Source: UBA7803 sp041686955
GTDB taxonomy: Bacteria > Pseudomonadota > Gammaproteobacteria > Pseudomonadales > Azotimanducaceae
Direction: 5' to 3'
Assembly (NCBI GenBank): GCA_041686955.1
Contig: JAWLCV010000072.1
Location: forward strand, 1 to 20,516
DNA: 20,516 bases
Positions 7,185-14,676 of the stretch are shown here, piece by piece. The first letter of the stretch is position 1. The number at the start of each line of letters is the position of its first letter. The notes below the pieces were generated by a model that did not search any database, had not been told where the DNA came from, and saw only the letters and a program-made list of their open reading frames with translations. The translations under genes and the position numbers were made by a program.

Positions 7185-8720
7185 ATGTCACCACATGCTG
7201 CCGCCCGCGGCGAGTTCGCGGCTCTCGATCTCGGCTCCAACAGCTTTCACCTGCTGGTGGTTCAGGAGCAGGAGGGCCGCATCCAGACCCTGGACAAGAT
7301 CAAGGAGATGGTCCGCCTGGCCGCGGGGCTCGACGCCGACGACAACCTCACCGAGCCGGTGATCGAGCGGGCGCTGGCGTGTCTCGAGCGGTTCGGCCAG
7401 CGGCTGCGCGATCTGCCGCAGGAGAACGTGCGGGTGGTGGCCACCAACACCCTGCGACGGGCGAGCAACGCGGCGGCGTTCATCACCCGCGCCGAAGCCG
7501 CCCTGGGCCACACCGTGGAGGTGATCTCCGGGCGCGAGGAGGCGCGGCTCATCAACCTGGGGGTCAGCCACGCGCTGGAGGACCGGCACGAGCGGCGCCT
7601 GGTGGTGGACATCGGCGGGGGCAGCACCGAGCTGATCCTGGGCCGGCGCTTCGAGCCGGAGCTGATGGAGAGCCTGTACATGGGCTGCGTCGGCGTTTCC
7701 CGGCAGTACTTCGGCGACGGACGGATCCGGGCGGGACGCTTCCGGGACGCCGTGGACCATGCACGTCAGGAGCTCGAGCCGGTCCGGCGGGCCTACCGCG
7801 CGGCCGGCTGGGACACGGCCGTGGGCGCCTCCGGCACCATCCTCGCGGCCCAGGAAATTCTCCGTCACATGGGCGGCGATCCGGGCGGCATCACGCCGGA
7901 AGGCCTGGAGCGGATCCGCAGCGCGCTCGTGCAGGCCAAGGAGGTCTCCGCGCTCGCGCTCCCGGGCCTGCCGGCCGAGCGGGCGCCGGTTTTCCCCGGC
8001 GGCCTCGCCATAATGTGCGCGCTGTTCGAATCCCTCGGAATCGAACGGATGCAGGCGACGAGCGGCGCCCTGCGGGAAGGCGTCATCCACGATCTGCTGG
8101 GCCGGGTGCACCACCAGGACGTGCGCGACGCCACGGTGCGCAACCTGATGACGCGTTACCACGTGGATCGGCACCACGCCCGCCGGGTGCAGGAGACGGC
8201 GCTCGCGCTTCTCGATCAGGTGGCCGCCGACTGGCAGCTCGACGATCCCGACGACCGGCTGATGCTGGGCTGGGCGGCGGAGCTGCACGAGATCGGCCTC
8301 GACATCGCCCACAGCCAGTACCACAAGCACGGCGGCTACCTGCTGCGGTACATGGACATGCCCGGCTTCTCGAGCTGGGAGCAGCGTCAGCTCGCGGCTC
8401 TTGTGCGGGCGCACCGGCGCAAGTTTCCCCGCAGCGACCCCAGCTTCGACGGCCCGTCCGGCGAGCGCTTGCTGCGCCTCTCGGTGCTGCTGCGCATCGC
8501 CGTGGTGCTGCATCGCAGCCGCGGCAGCCGCCGGCTGCCGCGGGTGGGCATCGCCGCAGAGGGCCAGCGGGTAACCCTGACCCTGCCCGCCGCCTGGCTG
8601 CGCCGTCATCCCCTGACGAGACTCGATCTGGAGCAGGAGGCCGAGTATCTGGAAGCGGTGCCGATGGCGCTGGAGATTCGCTGTCCGCCATCCGCTGTCC
8701 GCCATCCGCCGGAAGGCTGA
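7185..8720 (+). CDS. ppx: Exopolyphosphatase, Ppx/GppA family
   Basis: This 511-residue enzyme releases phosphate from the ends of polyphosphate (Ppx) or from pppGpp (GppA); the long form with a C-terminal HD-like domain, next to ppk, favours Ppx. Visible are phosphate-1 DLGSNSFHLLV (15-25), VRVVATNTLRRASNAAAF (82-99), ISGREEARLI (114-123) with Glu119 in place of the catalytic Glu of E. coli Ppx, and phosphate-2 VDIGGGSTELILG (141-153). The C-terminal third contains HHARRVQETALALL and ELHEIGLDIAHSQYHKHGGYLL, the HD-related part. The length equals that of E. coli Ppx (513). No Shine-Dalgarno sits at the proper distance from ATG 7185. The last codons come from a tandem 14-bp duplication (8679-8706) that creates the present stop, 3 bp before the convergent ppk stop. 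Confidence 0.94.
   Translation: MSPHAAARGEFAALDLGSNSFHLLVVQEQEGRIQTLDKIKEMVRLAAGLDADDNLTEPVIERALACLERFGQRLRDLPQENVRVVATNTLRRASNAAAFITRAEAALGHTVEVISGREEARLINLGVSHALEDRHERRLVVDIGGGSTELILGRRFEPELMESLYMGCVGVSRQYFGDGRIRAGRFRDAVDHARQELEPVRRAYRAAGWDTAVGASGTILAAQEILRHMGGDPGGITPEGLERIRSALVQAKEVSALALPGLPAERAPVFPGGLAIMCALFESLGIERMQATSGALREGVIHDLLGRVHHQDVRDATVRNLMTRYHVDRHHARRVQETALALLDQVAADWQLDDPDDRLMLGWAAELHEIGLDIAHSQYHKHGGYLLRYMDMPGFSSWEQRQLAALVRAHRRKFPRSDPSFDGPSGERLLRLSVLLRIAVVLHRSRGSRRLPRVGIAAEGQRVTLTLPAAWLRRHPLTRLDLEQEAEYLEAVPMALEIRCPPSAVRHPPEG
8679..8706 (+). repeat. Tandem 14-bp duplication at the 3' end of ppx
   Basis: CGCTGTCCGCCATC occurs twice without a gap (8679-8692 and 8693-8706). Because 14 is not a multiple of three, the second copy changes the frame. 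With one copy the frame would run past the present TGA (8718) into the end of ppk; with two copies ppx stops just short of it. Confidence 0.9.
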
Positions 8721-8723
8721 GGC

Positions 8724-10814
8724 TCACCCCACCGCCACATCCGCCAGCGTCCGCAGCAGAATCTCCTGGGCGCTCTTGCGCTTGTCGGCCGGCGCGGAAA
8801 GCTTCCGATAGTGTCCGTCAGCCTGCAGCACCCAGGCCTGGGCGTTGTCGGTCAGATAGAGCTGCAACTCCCGGCGGATGCGCTGGGCGATGCGCGGGTC
8901 CAGGATGGGGAAGCAGGTCTCTACCCGGCTGAAGAAGTTGCGGCCCATCCAGTCGGCGCTCGAGAGGTACAGCCCCGGCTGCTGATTCTCGAAATGGAAC
9001 ACCCGGGTATGTTCCAGGAACCGGCCAACGATGGAGCGCACCCGGATGTTCTCCGAGACGCCCTTGATGCCGGGACGCAGGGTGCAGATGCCGCGGACGA
9101 TCAGATCCACCTTCACCCCCGCCTGGGAGGCCCGGTAGAGCGCCTGGACCATCTGCGGCTCCACCAGGGCGTTCATCTTCGCAAGGATCCGCGCCGGCCG
9201 TCCCGCCCGGGCCGCAGTGATCTCGCCCTCGACGAAATCCAGCATGGACCGGTGCAGGGTGAACGGCGACTGCAGGAGCGCCCGCATCCGGCGCGACCGG
9301 CCCATGGAGGTGAGCTGGACGAACAGCTTCTGCACGTCCTCGCCGAGGTCGGGATCGCAGGTGAACAGCCCGTAGTCGGTGTACAGCCGCGTGGTCCGGG
9401 TGTGGTAGTTGCCGGTGCCGAGGTGAACGTAGCGGCGCAGGCTGCGGCCCTCGCGGCGGATCGCCATGCTCATCTTGGCGTGGGTCTTGTGCCCCACCAC
9501 GCCGTACACCACCTGGGCCCCCGCCTTCTGCAGGTGGTTGGCGAGCTCGATGTTCGCCTCCTCGTCGAACCGCGCCCGCAGCTCGATCACCACCAGCACG
9601 TCCTTGCCGTTGGCGGCGGCCCGGGTCAGCGCTTCCACCACCGCCGACTCCGTGCCCGTCCGATACAGCGTCTGCCGGATGGCGAGCACCCCCGGATCCT
9701 CCGCCGCCTGGCGCAGGAACTCCACGAACGGCGCGAAGGACTCGAACGGATGGTGCAGCAGCAGATCGCCGTCGCGGATCACCTCGAACATGTCGTCGGC
9801 CCCGGCCACCTGCTCCGGAATGCGTGGGGTGAAGCCCGGAAACTTCAGGTCCGGGCGATCCGCCATGTCGGGCACCGCGGCGAGGCGCATCAGGTTCACC
9901 GGGCCGTCGCAGCGGTAGACGTCCAGCGGCTGCAGCCGGAACTGGGCGGTGAGGAAGGCCTCCAGGTCGCCGGGGCAGTCCACGTCCAGCTCCAGGCGGA
10001 CCGCATCGCCGTAGCGGCGGGAGGACAGCTCCCCTTCCACCGCACGCAGCAGGTCGTCCGCCTCCTCCATGTCGACGTACAGATCGCTGTTGCGGGTGAC
10101 CCGGAACGGATAGCAGCCGGTGGCGCGCATGCCGGGAAACAGGTCGTCCACGTGGGCTTCGATGATGGAGGAGAGCAGCACGAACTCGTGGGGCGCCTGG
10201 GCACAGCTTTCCGGCAGGGCGACCACCCGCGGCAACGACCGCGGTGCCTGCAGGATGGCCCGGCTGAGCTCGCGCCCGAAAGCGTCCTCTCCTTCCAGGG
10301 CCACGATGAACGCCAGGTTCTTGTTGAGCGGCTGCGGAAACGGGTGCGCCGGATCCAGGGCGATCGGACTCAGCACCGGCGCCAGCTCCCGGTTGAAGTA
10401 GCGCTTCAACCACTGCTGCTGCCGCGGGTTCCACTCCTCGGCCGTGAGCAGGCGGATGCCCTGGGCGTCCAGGCGGGGCTGCAGCACCTGGTTCAGCACC
10501 CGGTACTGCTGGCTCACCAGCTCCCGGGCCACCTGGTGGATGGCCCGAAGCTGCTCCGAGGGGCTCATGTTGTCGGGGCCGCGCTGGGTGGCGCCGAAGG
10601 CCTCCTGCTGCTTCAGCCCCGCCACCCGGATCTCGAAGAACTCGTCGAGCACCGAGCTGGAAATGCACAGAAAGCGCAGCCGCTCCAGAAGCGGCAGCTC
10701 GTCGTCCTCGGCCTGGGCCAGCACCCGGCGGATGAACTCGAGCTGCGAAAGCTCCCGGTTGATGAAGAGCTCCGGGCCTGCGGACGTGAGCGGCTGTTCC
10801 TCGATACGATTCAT
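8724..10814 (-). CDS. ppk: Polyphosphate kinase 1
   Basis: This 696-residue PPK1 reversibly transfers the ATP gamma-phosphate to polyphosphate. The N-domain opens with FINRELSQLEFIRRVL (17-32) and the LDEFFEIRVAGLKQQE segment (56-71). The catalytic C-domains have the phospholipase-D-like GHKTHAKM (441-448; His445) and LEHTRVFHF (600-608; His602). Their spacing of 157 residues equals that of His435/His592 in E. coli PPK. YVHLGTGNYHTRTTRLYTD (462-480) and YLSSADWMGRN (616-626) are further signatures. ATG 10814 is chosen because homologues start shortly before the FINREL motif; a GTG at 10868 would add 18 residues. Neither start has a good Shine-Dalgarno. A 16-bp palindrome lies just upstream. 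It converges with ppx, with stops 3 bp apart. Confidence 0.96.
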   Translation of the reverse strand: MNRIEEQPLTSAGPELFINRELSQLEFIRRVLAQAEDDELPLLERLRFLCISSSVLDEFFEIRVAGLKQQEAFGATQRGPDNMSPSEQLRAIHQVARELVSQQYRVLNQVLQPRLDAQGIRLLTAEEWNPRQQQWLKRYFNRELAPVLSPIALDPAHPFPQPLNKNLAFIVALEGEDAFGRELSRAILQAPRSLPRVVALPESCAQAPHEFVLLSSIIEAHVDDLFPGMRATGCYPFRVTRNSDLYVDMEEADDLLRAVEGELSSRRYGDAVRLELDVDCPGDLEAFLTAQFRLQPLDVYRCDGPVNLMRLAAVPDMADRPDLKFPGFTPRIPEQVAGADDMFEVIRDGDLLLHHPFESFAPFVEFLRQAAEDPGVLAIRQTLYRTGTESAVVEALTRAAANGKDVLVVIELRARFDEEANIELANHLQKAGAQVVYGVVGHKTHAKMSMAIRREGRSLRRYVHLGTGNYHTRTTRLYTDYGLFTCDPDLGEDVQKLFVQLTSMGRSRRMRALLQSPFTLHRSMLDFVEGEITAARAGRPARILAKMNALVEPQMVQALYRASQAGVKVDLIVRGICTLRPGIKGVSENIRVRSIVGRFLEHTRVFHFENQQPGLYLSSADWMGRNFFSRVETCFPILDPRIAQRIRRELQLYLTDNAQAWVLQADGHYRKLSAPADKRKSAQEILLRTLADVAVG

Positions 10815-10824
10815 GGACGCGACG

Positions 10825-10840
10825 GGCCCGGCGCCGGGCC
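10825..10840. repeat. 16-bp perfect palindrome before ppk
   Basis: GGCCCGGCGCCGGGCC is its own reverse complement and lies 11 bp upstream of the ppk ATG on the minus strand. In mRNA it could fold only as a tight GC hairpin; as DNA it could be a dimer-protein site. If ppk begins at the GTG at 10868 instead, it is coding. Confidence 0.6.
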
Positions 10841-10888
10841 GCAAGCGGGTAAAATGCGACTCTATCACGCCGATGTTTCGAGTTTGTG
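10841..10888 (+). promoter_or_regulatory. Promoter region of cmoA
   Basis: TAAAAT at 10850-10855 is a near-consensus -10, predicting a start around 10862 and a leader of about 27 nt before ATG 10889. No good -35 is visible. The ppk promoter must also lie in or beyond this short divergent spacer, possibly inside cmoA. Confidence 0.4.
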
Positions 10889-11617
10889 ATGAGCCATCGA
10901 GACCAGGTCTTCCGCGACCCCCGAAATCAGATCGCCGATTTCGCCTTCGACGAATCGGTGGCGGCGGTGTTTCCGGACATGATTCGCCGCTCGGTACCCG
11001 GATACGAGACCGTCGTGCCCATGACCGGCCTGCTCGGGGCGCGGGTGCTGCGCGCCGCCCCCGAGCCGTCCCCCGTGGCCTACGATCTCGGCTGCTCCCT
11101 CGGCGCCACCGCGCTGGCCCTGCTGCGTCAGCTCGGCGATCGGCCCTGCCGGCTGGTGGCGGTGGACAGCGCCCCCGCCATGATCGCCCGGGCCCGGGAA
11201 CTGCTCGTGGACCCCCGCCTGGAGCTGATCTGCGCCGACATCCGCGAGCTCACCCTTCAGCCGGCGCGGGTGATCACCCTGAACTACGTGCTGCAGTTCG
11301 TGGCGCCGGAGGATCGGCTGACACTGCTCTGCCGGATTCGCGAGTCCCTCGCCCCGGACGGGCTGCTGCTGCTTTCCGAGAAGATCCGTTTCGACGATCC
11401 GGCCACCCAGCAGGAGTTCGATGCCGCCCACCTGGACTTCAAGCGCGCCAACGGTTACTCGGAGCTCGAGATCAGCCAGAAGCGCAGCGCGCTCGAGAAC
11501 GTGATGATCGTCGACACCGAGGAGCAGCACCGGGCGCGGCTTCGCGACGCCGGCTTCACCCGGGTGCGCAAGTGGTACCAGTGCCTCAACTGGGCCTCCT
11601 TCGCCGCCCGCCCGTGA
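10889..11617 (+). CDS. cmoA: Carboxy-S-adenosyl-L-methionine synthase CmoA
   Basis: This 242-residue Rossmann-type enzyme makes carboxy-SAM from SAM and prephenate, the donor for 5-carboxymethoxyuridine at wobble position 34 of tRNAs. It tracks E. coli CmoA from the first residues (MSHRDQVF), through FDESVAAVFPDMIRRSVPGYE (20-40), the SAM loop YDLGCSLGATAL (65-76), and the highly conserved DFKRANGYSELEISQKR and ALENVM segments near 187-210, to WYQCLNWASF at the end. The ATG at 10889 matches the start of homologues; a GTG three bases earlier is in frame but unlikely. Its stop overlaps the cmoB start (GTGA at 11614-11617), which implies translational coupling. The cmoA-cmoB order is the usual one in gammaproteobacteria. 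Confidence 0.97.
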   Translation: MSHRDQVFRDPRNQIADFAFDESVAAVFPDMIRRSVPGYETVVPMTGLLGARVLRAAPEPSPVAYDLGCSLGATALALLRQLGDRPCRLVAVDSAPAMIARARELLVDPRLELICADIRELTLQPARVITLNYVLQFVAPEDRLTLLCRIRESLAPDGLLLLSEKIRFDDPATQQEFDAAHLDFKRANGYSELEISQKRSALENVMIVDTEEQHRARLRDAGFTRVRKWYQCLNWASFAARP

Positions 11618-12549
11618 GCCTCATCGACCCGGACCGGCTGCCCGCGGCCCTGCGGGAGCTCGCACCCGTGGTGGAGGCGCGTTTCGCCCCCGAGGCCCAT
11701 GGCCACATGGCGCGCTGGCGGGAGGCGCTCGGCGCCCTGCCCCCGCTCGAGGTCACGGCCGTGAATCTGGGCGACCGGGTGACCGTGGAAGGCGCCGCCT
11801 CGGCCCGGGAGCGGCAACGCCTGGCGGAGCTCCTGATGGCCTTTCACCCGTGGCGCAAGGGGCCGTTCCGGCTGTTCGGTCTCGACATCGACACCGAGTG
11901 GCGCTCGGACTGGAAATGGCAGCGGGTGCGACCGCACCTCGCGCCCATGGACGGCCACGAGGCGCTCGACGTGGGCTCCGGCAACGGCTACTTCGGCTGG
12001 CGCATGCTCGAGGCCGGCGCGCGCCGGGTGGTGGGGGTGGATCCGACACTGGTGTTCTGCATGCAGCACCTGGCGGTGAACCGCTACATAGACAGCGCCG
12101 CGAACCTGGTCCTGCCGCTGCGCTTCGAGGAGCTCCCGCCGGCCGCCTTCGATTCGGTGTTCAGCATGGGCGTGGTCTACCACCGCCGCGATCCCGAAGA
12201 GCACGTCGCCCGGCTGTTCGCCCACACTCGGCCCGGCGGCCAGGTGGTGCTGGAGTCCCTGGTGGTGCCGGGGCCGGAGCCGCTCCGGCCGCCGGGCCGC
12301 TACGCGCGGATGCGCAACGTGCACGTGCTGCCGACCCCCGGACTGCTGACGGAGTGGCTCGCCCGCGCCGGATTCGTGGAGGCGCGGGTGGTGGACGTGA
12401 CGCCCACCACCGTCGAGGAGCAGCATCCCACCGCCTGGATGCGCTTCGAGTCCCTCGAGCACGCCCTGGATCCGGCGGATCCGGGCCGCACCGTCGAAGG
12501 TCATCCGCGGCCGGTGCGGGCGGTCGCGGCGGCGCGCAAGCCGGTGTAA
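11614..12549 (+). CDS. cmoB: tRNA U34 carboxymethyltransferase CmoB
   Basis: This 311-residue enzyme transfers the carboxymethyl group of carboxy-SAM to 5-hydroxyuridine-34 in tRNA, using the product of the gene before it. Conserved blocks are FHPWRKGPFRLFGLDIDTEWRSDWKW (about 83-108), the SAM loop LDVGSGNGYFGWRMLEAGA (124-142), MGVVYHRRDPEEH (184-196), RYARMRNVHVLPTP (about 229-242) and TVEGHPRPVRAV near the C-terminus. E. coli CmoB has 323 residues; the N-terminal part here is slightly shorter. The start is GTG at 11614, overlapping the cmoA stop; no ATG is suitably placed. The frame is open far upstream, through cmoA and ppk antisense, but that has no coding features. The signature Cys-Gly of E. 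coli motif I (GCGSG) is Ser-Gly here. Confidence 0.96.
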   Translation: MSLIDPDRLPAALRELAPVVEARFAPEAHGHMARWREALGALPPLEVTAVNLGDRVTVEGAASARERQRLAELLMAFHPWRKGPFRLFGLDIDTEWRSDWKWQRVRPHLAPMDGHEALDVGSGNGYFGWRMLEAGARRVVGVDPTLVFCMQHLAVNRYIDSAANLVLPLRFEELPPAAFDSVFSMGVVYHRRDPEEHVARLFAHTRPGGQVVLESLVVPGPEPLRPPGRYARMRNVHVLPTPGLLTEWLARAGFVEARVVDVTPTTVEEQHPTAWMRFESLEHALDPADPGRTVEGHPRPVRAVAAARKPV

Positions 12550-12561
12550 CCTGCCCCCATT

Positions 12562-12939
12562 ATGATGCTCGGGTTCATCCCCATTAAGTTCCGCTTCCGC
12601 GGCAAGCTCCGGCGCCTGGAAGACATCCACCAGTGCTTCCGCGACCATCCCGACGAGGCGCTGCACCCGACCCAGATCGCCCGTTACACCGGCCTTTCCT
12701 TCGCCGAGGTGGACAACCGTTTGCAGGCAACCCCGGAGCTCTTCGTCAAGCTGCCGCGGCGCAAGGACGGGCTCACCCGCTACCGGCTCGCCAGCTCCAT
12801 GGCGGCGCGGAGCCCCGAGGAGGTCGAGCGCTTCCTGCAGAACCAGGCCCGCCGGGAAAGCCTGATGCTCTACGCCACCGGCGCCATGCTGCTCCTGCTG
12901 CTGCTCATCGTGGTGGTGCTGGTCGGCCCGGCGGTGTAG
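12562..12939 (+). CDS. Small winged-helix-like protein with C-terminal membrane anchor
   Basis: I do not recognise this 125-residue protein as a named family. Residues 16-80 look like a winged-helix domain: helix LRRLEDIHQCFRDHP, then a helix-turn-helix-like HPTQIARYTGLSFAEVDNRLQAT (35-57), then a beta-wing pattern FVKLPRRKDGLTRYRLA (61-77). A charged helix with many Arg and Gln (83-100) links to one strongly hydrophobic segment (about 103-122) at the very C-terminus, so the domain should face the cytosol as a tail-anchored protein. It sits between cmoB (13 bp) and an acyl-CoA dehydrogenase gene (5 bp) and probably belongs to that operon. No Shine-Dalgarno precedes either candidate ATG (12562, 12565). 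Codon use resembles its neighbours. It could be a membrane-tethered regulator or a simple scaffold; its function is unknown. Confidence 0.8.
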   Translation: MMLGFIPIKFRFRGKLRRLEDIHQCFRDHPDEALHPTQIARYTGLSFAEVDNRLQATPELFVKLPRRKDGLTRYRLASSMAARSPEEVERFLQNQARRESLMLYATGAMLLLLLLIVVVLVGPAV

Positions 12940-12944
12940 CGCCC

Positions 12945-14054
12945 ATGCCCGAACGCCTCGCGCCCGAGCAACTCGACCTGGCCGTGCGGGTCCGGGATTT
13001 CGCCCTGCGGGAGCTCGCGCCGCGGCGCCACATGGAGCCGGCCCAGGCGCGCAGGGAAATCGTCGAGGCGTCGCGGCGGGCCGGACTGTTCCAAATGACC
13101 CAGCCCCGGGCGTTCGGCGGCAGCGAGGCCACGACCCTCGCGCTCACCGTGGCGCGGGACGAGCTGGCCGCCGCCAACCCGCCCCACATGGACGCCGTGT
13201 TCGGCCCCGGCCCCGGGGTCCTGGCCGGGGCGCAGGAGCCTCTGGCGAGCGCGTATCTAGAGCCTTTGCTCGCGGGCCGCAAGCGCGGCGCGTTCGGCTT
13301 CACCGAGCCCGACGATGCGCCGGCGCCCACCCACGCGGTGCGGGAGGGCGAGGATCTGGTGATCACCGGACAGAAATCCTACGTCACCGGCGGCGCCGAT
13401 GCGGATTTCCTGAACGTGCTGGTGCAGGTGGAGGACCAGGGCCCGGCGCTGGTGGTGGTGGACACCCATCTCCCGGGCGTGGTTCTCGAACGCCGCTTCG
13501 CCTCCCTGGACGGCAGCCACCACGCGGCCTTCCGGTTCGACGGGGTCCGGGTGCCAGCGAGCCACCTGATCGGCGCGCCCGGCGAAGGCATGCCCCGGGC
13601 GCTGCGGCAGATCGGCGACGTTCGGCTCGCCGTGGCCGCCCACTGCGTCGGCACCATGCGCTGGGTGCTCGACTTCGTCACCGAGCACCTCGCCGGTGCG
13701 GACCGCAGCGGCACGCCCCGCGGCAGCCGCGAGGGCGTGCGGCTGCGCTACGCCGATCTGCGCATCAGCGCCTTCGCCGCCCGCAGCATGCTCTACCGCA
13801 CCGCGCGGCTGGCCGACGACGGCGAGAACGTGGTCAACGAGGGCATCGCCTGCAAGGTGTTCGCCACCGAGGCGGCGGGCGGGGTGGTGGACGAGGCCAT
13901 CCAGCTCGTGGGCGGCAGCGCGCTGGTGGAGGACCATCCCCTCGCCGTGCTGTACCGGCAGGTGCGCAGCCTGCGGCTGGCGGAAGGCGCCAGCGACGTG
14001 CTGCGCCTCAACCTGGCCCGGGGCAAACTCGAGCTGGACAAGGGCCGGATCTGA
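12945..14054 (+). CDS. Acyl-CoA dehydrogenase family protein
   Basis: This is a 369-residue acyl-CoA dehydrogenase, distinct from the one at 3313. The middle domain has FGFTEPDDAPAPT (117-129), in place of the usual TEPxAGSD, and the GQKSYVTGGADAD flavin-contact strand (142-154). The C-domain ends in SLRLAEGASDVLRLNLAR (342-359), in which Glu347 aligns with the catalytic Glu of YEGT in MCAD. The DDAPAPT variation suggests an unusual substrate or partner. The start is ATG 12945, 5 bp after the previous stop, with only a poor Shine-Dalgarno; the frame is open back to 12633, but that part is out of frame with the real gene there. Its stop (14052-14054) directly abuts the stop of the convergent smrA, with no space for a private terminator. 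Confidence 0.9.
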   Translation: MPERLAPEQLDLAVRVRDFALRELAPRRHMEPAQARREIVEASRRAGLFQMTQPRAFGGSEATTLALTVARDELAAANPPHMDAVFGPGPGVLAGAQEPLASAYLEPLLAGRKRGAFGFTEPDDAPAPTHAVREGEDLVITGQKSYVTGGADADFLNVLVQVEDQGPALVVVDTHLPGVVLERRFASLDGSHHAAFRFDGVRVPASHLIGAPGEGMPRALRQIGDVRLAVAAHCVGTMRWVLDFVTEHLAGADRSGTPRGSREGVRLRYADLRISAFAARSMLYRTARLADDGENVVNEGIACKVFATEAAGGVVDEAIQLVGGSALVEDHPLAVLYRQVRSLRLAEGASDVLRLNLARGKLELDKGRI

Positions 14055-14654
14055 TCAGCTCTTCTGCCCGTGGCGCTCCCGGGCCTGCTCCCGCGCCTCC
14101 GGCGTCTTCTTCAGCATGACGTACACCGAGCCCGTGCCGCCGTGGCGCGGCGCCGCGCTGTGGTAGGCGATCACCTCCGGAATCTGGTTCAGCCAGTGCG
14201 CCACGTAGCTCTTGATCCTCGCCGGAGTCGGGCTCTGCTCGCCGCGGCCGTGGGAGATCAGCACCGTCCGCCAGCCCTTGCCCCGGGCGAGGCCAACGAA
14301 CCCGAACAGGGCCTGGCGCGCTTCCCGCACGGTGTGGCGGTGCAGGTCCAACCTCCCCTCCAGCGGATAGCCCCCGGCCTTCAGCTTGCGGAACACCTCG
14401 ATCTGTACCCCGTCCTTCTTCCAGGCCAGGGTCTCGCGCGGGTGCACCGGGGGCACCTCGCCCAGGGTCAGGTAGTTGGGGTCCTCGGCTTCCGCGCCGG
14501 GCCGGCGGCCTTCCGCGGCCTCCCGGCGTTGCCGCTGGCCGGGCGTCTCCTCCTGGGGCCGCGCCGCGGGCGGTGCCACCCGCTTCTGGTCGAGGGGCAC
14601 CACGTCACTCATGGCCTCTCGAAACAGGTCCGGGGATTCGTCGTCGTCCGACAT
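14055..14654 (-). CDS. smrA: Smr domain protein SmrA
   Basis: This 199-residue protein of the SmrA type carries the MutS2-like small MutS-related nuclease domain. The N-terminus (PDLFREAMSDVVPL, 8-21) and the block VFRKLKAGGYPLEGRLDLHRHTVREAR (87-113) follow the E. coli SmrA layout. Nuclease motifs are LDLHRHT (102-108), SHGRG (134-138) and GGTGSVYV (172-179). From memory, E. coli SmrA lacks a clean LDLH, so this copy keeps the more ancestral form. Family members cut nicked or branched DNA or RNA; the role of SmrA is still unclear. The region before the ATG holds an imperfect repeat (CCGCTGTA twice, 19 bp apart), and CAGGAG lies 16 bp from the ATG, too far to be ideal. It follows the PhyH gene by 22 bp and is probably cotranscribed. 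Confidence 0.93.
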   Translation of the reverse strand: MSDDDESPDLFREAMSDVVPLDQKRVAPPAARPQEETPGQRQRREAAEGRRPGAEAEDPNYLTLGEVPPVHPRETLAWKKDGVQIEVFRKLKAGGYPLEGRLDLHRHTVREARQALFGFVGLARGKGWRTVLISHGRGEQSPTPARIKSYVAHWLNQIPEVIAYHSAAPRHGGTGSVYVMLKKTPEAREQARERHGQKS

Positions 14655-14676
14655 CGGCTACAGCGGAACGCTCCTG

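Noticed and set aside
10815..10868. GTG start for ppk, adding 18 residues
   Set aside because: It is not excluded, but homologues begin shortly before the NREL motif and the extra residues look random.
8811..10889. 692-codon open frame on the plus strand opposite ppk
   Set aside because: ppk is unmistakable on the other strand; this frame has the His/Gln/Val-rich composition of an antisense shadow.
10444..11613. Upstream extension of the cmoB frame
   Set aside because: It crosses cmoA out of frame and ppk antisense; homologues start at the GTGA overlap.
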